This document shows, piece after piece, positions 60,679 through 64,000 of a DNA stretch of 64,000 nt. The notes under the pieces are model-generated. The model worked only from the letters and a program-made list of their open reading frames with translations, was not told the DNA's origin and did not search any database. The DNA is taken from the NCBI GenBank assembly GCA_038496445.1, contig JALMLS010000484.1, positions 62,001 through 126,000 of the forward strand. Direction: 5' to 3'. Source of the DNA: Trichosphaerium sp. ATCC 40318 (Eukaryota > Discosea > Flabellinia > Trichosidae). Each line of letters starts with the position of its first letter. Positions within the stretch are counted from its first letter, which is position 1. Both the position numbers and the translations under genes were made by a program.

Positions 60679-61732
60679 ATACGTGCTGGGCTGTATCTCT
60701 AGACTTAAAGTTTATGATTAGGTTGAGCTCAAAAGGGAAACTAATCATGTAGTAATGATAGCTACAAAGTTGCTTTGGTTATCAGCTCTTCTGCAATGCA
60801 ACAATTGTACAATAAAAAAAGAAATGTTGAACAGATTATTTTGTTACAAGGTAGATATATTAACCTGCCGTTGAATAGTTTGATTGTCAGTACACTACTT
60901 TTTTACTTATGACGTGTTAGCGCGAAGACCAATTCCAGAAGCTCATGTCAGGCATCCTATTGATAAAATTGGTAGTCCTATTTATAACTGAACACAAGAT
61001 ATATCTTGTCGGTCCATCATGCACCAAATATTGACGATTTTCAAATGGATGACACCTTGGAGCAAAGGTCGGGTTCTTGTTCCGAACAAATTGACAGGCT
61101 CTCAGAAAATGAACAGTACTCTAAATTTGCTTAGCATCCATTCACTGTACTATACACTAACAACGTTATATTTGCTTCTACCACTGATCATTGAACCCGA
61201 ATACTTCCCCAACATCCTTACCCATAACTCTCCCGATTTTCAAATGGATGACGTTTTGTGAAGGTCGGGTTCATTTACCCGACGAGGACTTCTATAGACA
61301 TGACTGTAGCGAACAGTGGTCTAAATTGGCTTAGCATTCACTGTCCTATACACTGACAATGTCATCGATGTTATTTTGTTATGTATACGATAGTAAGAAA
61401 GACACCTGTTGTATTGAGTTTCAAATACTTGTGTTTGTAGTGCGATGTTGACTACAACGGGTGTGATTTTTCCTTTTGAACCACTTCCCTCCCGAAATCA
61501 AACTTCTCCACTTTTCTACACTTTTGTCCCGTATCGCTAAAGGTTCAGGCCTTAGCAAGTGTGGGTTATTAACCGTGTCATAGTACAGGTGGACAAAAAA
61601 ACAAAGTGAAACAATGCCACTTAAACACAAGGCAGACTTAGCTTTTTATTTGGAGCTATCTACAACCGCATTACCTACGGCTGGCAATAAACTAAGAAAA
61701 AACTAACAATAACATTTTTATCTCAAAGCCAC
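60679..61732. other. Gene-poor stretch with orphan exon and short repeat
   Basis: A frame after a possible acceptor at about 60920 reads RRPIPEAHVRHPIDKIGSPI and stops, like the last exon of a lost gene. The direct repeat at 61030-61370 is listed separately. 61380-61730 shows nothing except the promoter of the next gene. Confidence 0.4.
61030..61370. repeat. Imperfect direct repeat (two ~130-bp units)
   Basis: GATTTTCAAATGGATGAC appears at about 61036 and 61237; each is followed by AAGGTCGGGTTC, a variable middle, CTCTAAATTTGCTTAGCAT (or ...TCTAAATTGGCTTAGCAT), and CACTGT.CTATACACT. The first unit translates as an open 35-codon tail (NIDDFQMDDTLEQRSGSCSE...); the second is full of stops, so it is an eroded copy of an exon-like segment. 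Confidence 0.7.
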
Positions 61733-62248
61733 ATGACAACGCTTGCTGCTTTCCCTTTAATAGTGGCACTTGTATGTTTGTCTTTCGCTCAAAATAGCAC
61801 AGATGAGCCAGTACCTACCGTCCCCACTCGTACTCCATGTCCATCAGATTGCTACTGGAACGGCACCTTGTCTAAGTGTCTTTACGCTCCGGATGTGTTT
61901 TGTACGTGTTTTTTTCTCACAAAGTGTTTCGATTTGACACTTTAACAAGGCAATTGTATTTCAAATCACGATGAACAATCATGTCTCAAGCGACCTGGAT
62001 GTAACTATTGTAAAGGGTACGTATAATATTAATATCTTTAAAGCTCTTTAATGACATTGACAAACAGTGGGGTTAATGGGGATACTTGCGAACGTAGAAA
62101 TTGTGGATTATCTTATACAACTTTTTTGACTGGAATCGTTGTTTTTTCTGTCATTGGTGGTATATGTATTTTGGGTATAACAATAGCAACTATTGTAGGA
62201 TTTGTATGTGCTTGTTTTCTTGCTATAAGAAAAGAAGGAGGAATATGA
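61733..62248 (+). CDS. Small secreted-type I Cys-rich membrane protein
   Basis: ATG at 61733 begins a signal peptide (MTTLAAFPLIVALVCLSFAQ). The ectodomain has CPSDCYWNGTLSKCLYAPDV, CNCISNHDEQSCLKRPGCNY, CKG and DTCERRNCG, a PSI/EGF-like spacing with two N-glycosylation sequons. One TM helix follows (FLTGIVVFSVIGGICILGIT plus IATIVGFVCACFL) with a short basic tail AIRKEGGI, stop 62246. Two small introns, both GTACGT donors, both in phase. About 120 aa mature. A miniature relative in style of the Kelch/Cys-rich receptors, but with no Kelch domain. Function unknown. Confidence 0.65.
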
Positions 62249-62339
62249 CCTTGAATAAATACACGTAACTGACCACTACCAGCAAATTGATGCTATTATC
62301 ACGTGATTGTACTTTCTTTGTTTTTCACCCTACACCTAG

Positions 62340-62366
62340 GAAACTGTGAGTAGGTATCACAGTTTC
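62340..62366. repeat. Perfect 10-bp inverted repeat (hairpin)
   Basis: GAAACTGTGA and TCACAGTTTC separated by 7 nt. Lies 45 bp left of a longer hairpin. Confidence 0.75.
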
Positions 62367-62412
62367 TGTCAATTGACCTTGCCTATTGTACATCAACCTA
62401 CGTACAAGTTTT

Positions 62413-62466
62413 GGTCACATGATTTCTTCTTTTAGGCATTCTCTGAATAGAAGAAATCAAGTGACC
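62413..62466. repeat. 18-bp inverted repeat hairpin, 17 of 18 paired
   Basis: Arms GGTCACATGATTTCTTCT (62413-62430) and its near-complement (62449-62466) with one A/A mismatch and an 18-nt loop. Could be a foldback element, a small-RNA precursor or a structured UTR. Confidence 0.8.
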
Positions 62467-62567
62467 GCATCCTTAATTTCGCCAGGAGCGTAAAGTACCA
62501 GTAAAATTCTAAATCATTATCGAAATACCTCCTAGTAACTAAAAACGCGTAATATTGTATCAACAAG

Positions 62568-63517
62568 ATGGAATCCGAGACAATGAAGCAAGTTACACCG
62601 TTTCGACACTCACCACCAGCAACAACAGTTTTGACGCTTAAAACAGATACATCAGTTCAAGACTTGGCACCAGAGACGTTAACACATATTTTACGCTATG
62701 TAGATGTAGAAGACCTTATAACGAGTTCTACAGTATCTCACCTGTTTAATAACATCATTCGGCACAATATTGGCTTTGATGTCCTAACGTTACAAGGGCA
62801 TCAGATTGTCATGTTCTAAAAGGAAGTCCGTTGCTTAAAAACACTGCAATTATGTGTTACAATATAAGATTGTCAGCAAGTAACTTGGGTTGCCTTTGTG
62901 GTGTTCAAACAATAGAGTTAGTACAGTCAGGAGTGACAGATGAATGTATACTTGCAATGATGCAAGGAGGAAAACAAAAGATTCATGAAATCACGTTTCG
63001 AGGTGCAGAAATAACAGATGTCTCGTTAAAAGCACTTTCATCTGCACACACTATTCGCCTTTACCGCTGTCCCAATATTACTGTTGAAGGAATAAAAGCA
63101 CTCAAAGATGTACATCATATTTCGCTTGATGGTCCACATGATGAATGGCTTAAACACCTTAGTAACGTACACTCAATAGGTATAAGTAAAGGGGAGTTAA
63201 TAACAGATGATGGAATAAAATCACTTACAAACGCCAGACAACTTGCAATTGATTCCTGTATTGATATTACAGATAACGGTTTTAAGCACTTGGTCAATCT
63301 CAAACAACTCAGTATTTATTATGGTGCTAAAATATCAGATGAAAGTGTGAAGCACTTGGTAAATCTTGAGGAGCTTAGGGTTATTTCCGATTATTGCAAG
63401 ATAACAAAAGATTGTTTGAAAAACTTACAACACCTCAAAAAAATTCACTTCGCAGGGACAAAGCATATAACAAAAGATGATGCTGCTGAAATGGGTATTG
63501 AGTGGATGTTATTATAG
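62568..63517 (+). pseudogene. F-box/LRR gene with a single-base frameshift
   Basis: ATG at 62568 (MESETMKQVTPFRHSPPATT), F-box LAPETLTHILRYVDVEDLIT, then the frame ends at TAA 62817 after LQGHQIVMF. Compared with the copy at 58190, one base is missing just before TCAGATTGTCATG (about 62795-62800). One base restored would give the same SDCHVLKGSPLLKNT reading as that copy and open the frame for 230 more residues of LRRs (ITDVSLKALSSAHTIRLYRC, ITDDGIKSLTNARQLAIDSC, KISDESVKHLVNLEELRVIS), stop 63515. Everything else is intact. Either very recently inactivated or a sequence error. Would act as an SCF substrate receptor. Confidence 0.75.
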
Positions 63518-64000
63518 CCAACAATAAAAGAAACTGGTATGTCATTACCCATGGCAAGCAAGTACACATACAGTTTTGGTAACATCATCTCTGCGATGGA
63601 TAACTAGTAAAACATCTATTGATTTCTCACCCACATTGTGTTTTTTTTTTTCAGTCTACAAAACCGGATACCAAGCCAACGGCTACAAGCAAAGATTTGA
63701 AAAAAATATGAATCCTTAGGGATTTGAAATTGAAAAAACGCTATTTTGTGATAGCTCTAAGCCTGATTTTCCGGGACGGTTTGTGAACATGAGTAGCCCT
63801 TTTGCAACTCTACAAGCTATACCATGAATATATCATCATGCAGTACTTAACGTGAGCATAAGAACAGAAAGTCACGTGCATGCTACAAATTGGGAGTGAC
63901 ATTGTACAAAATAGGCTTAACCGTTTTGGTTGGACTTGTCTTTGGTAAGGTGCCTGTGGCATCACACCCACCGCTTCCAAAGGAAATTGCACTACCCCCA
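63518..64000. other. Right edge, unresolved
   Basis: A TTTCAG-type acceptor at about 63654 is followed by VYKTGYQANGYKQRFEKNMN and stop; 63900-63950 has another hydrophobic frame (YKIGLTVLVGLVFGK). These may be exons of a gene cut by the window edge. One CACGTG at about 63873. Confidence 0.25.

Larger units (their letters stand above)
62249..62567. other. Intergenic with two hairpins
   Basis: No gene. Holds the two inverted repeats listed separately and a CACGTG at about 62300. Confidence 0.5.

Overview
The window is nuclear DNA from an intron-rich, AT-rich eukaryotic microbe. About 30 protein loci are packed on both strands. Most are broken into short exons by small T-rich introns that very often begin GTACG and end in AG. 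The gene set fits an amoebozoan, probably dictyostelid-like or protosteloid: a cAMP-receptor-like GPCR, a myristoylatable G-alpha, a RapGAP, an alpha-kinase-like protein, an RWP-RK factor, a Mei2-type RRM protein and Kelch/Cys-rich surface receptors. This assignment is inference; there is no rRNA or organellar marker.

Layout. 1-3350: 3' part of a Kelch/Cys-rich membrane receptor, whose complete paralogue lies at 21524-25597. 3.6-11.3 kb: alpha-kinase-like tail-anchored protein (-), exosome RRP46 (+), ribosomal eL33 (-), a YVH1/DUSP12-like pseudophosphatase (-), CCT5 (-). 12-21 kb: Mei2-like protein (+), small hypothetical genes, decayed gene remnants, a probably highly expressed 130-aa unknown protein, and branched-chain ketoacid dehydrogenase E1-beta (-). 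26-35 kb: a small acidic protein and mitochondrial bS16m (-), SDR42E/3beta-HSD-like enzyme (+), F-box/LRR protein (+), DNase II (-), G-alpha (-). 35-47.5 kb: small one-TM protein, RWP-RK factor, VHS-like protein (-), RNA 3'-phosphate cyclase, GPCR, small multi-TM protein, UBOX5/RNF37 orthologue (-). 47.9-51.5 kb: an F-box-like protein and a tandem duplication carrying what looks like a structured non-coding RNA. 52-58 kb: dTDP-glucose 4,6-dehydratase, a basic Pro/Lys-rich protein, RapGAP. 58-64 kb: broken F-box/LRR copies, a mitochondrial-like protein with an in-frame stop, a small Cys-rich membrane protein, hairpins and short repeats.

There is no operon logic. Housekeeping genes (translation, chaperonin, exosome, tRNA/RNA repair, metabolism) sit among signalling genes and a fast-evolving F-box/LRR family with several dead copies. 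The best candidate for something undescribed is the duplicated element at about 50145-50623 and 50980-51476: non-coding, with a long-range helix kept by compensatory substitutions, a 3' hairpin with divergent loop, a T6/Sm-like end and an upstream CCCACAA motif resembling the dictyostelid DUSE promoter element.

Gene models were spliced by eye. Domain calls rest on recognised motifs; ends and some small exons may be wrong.
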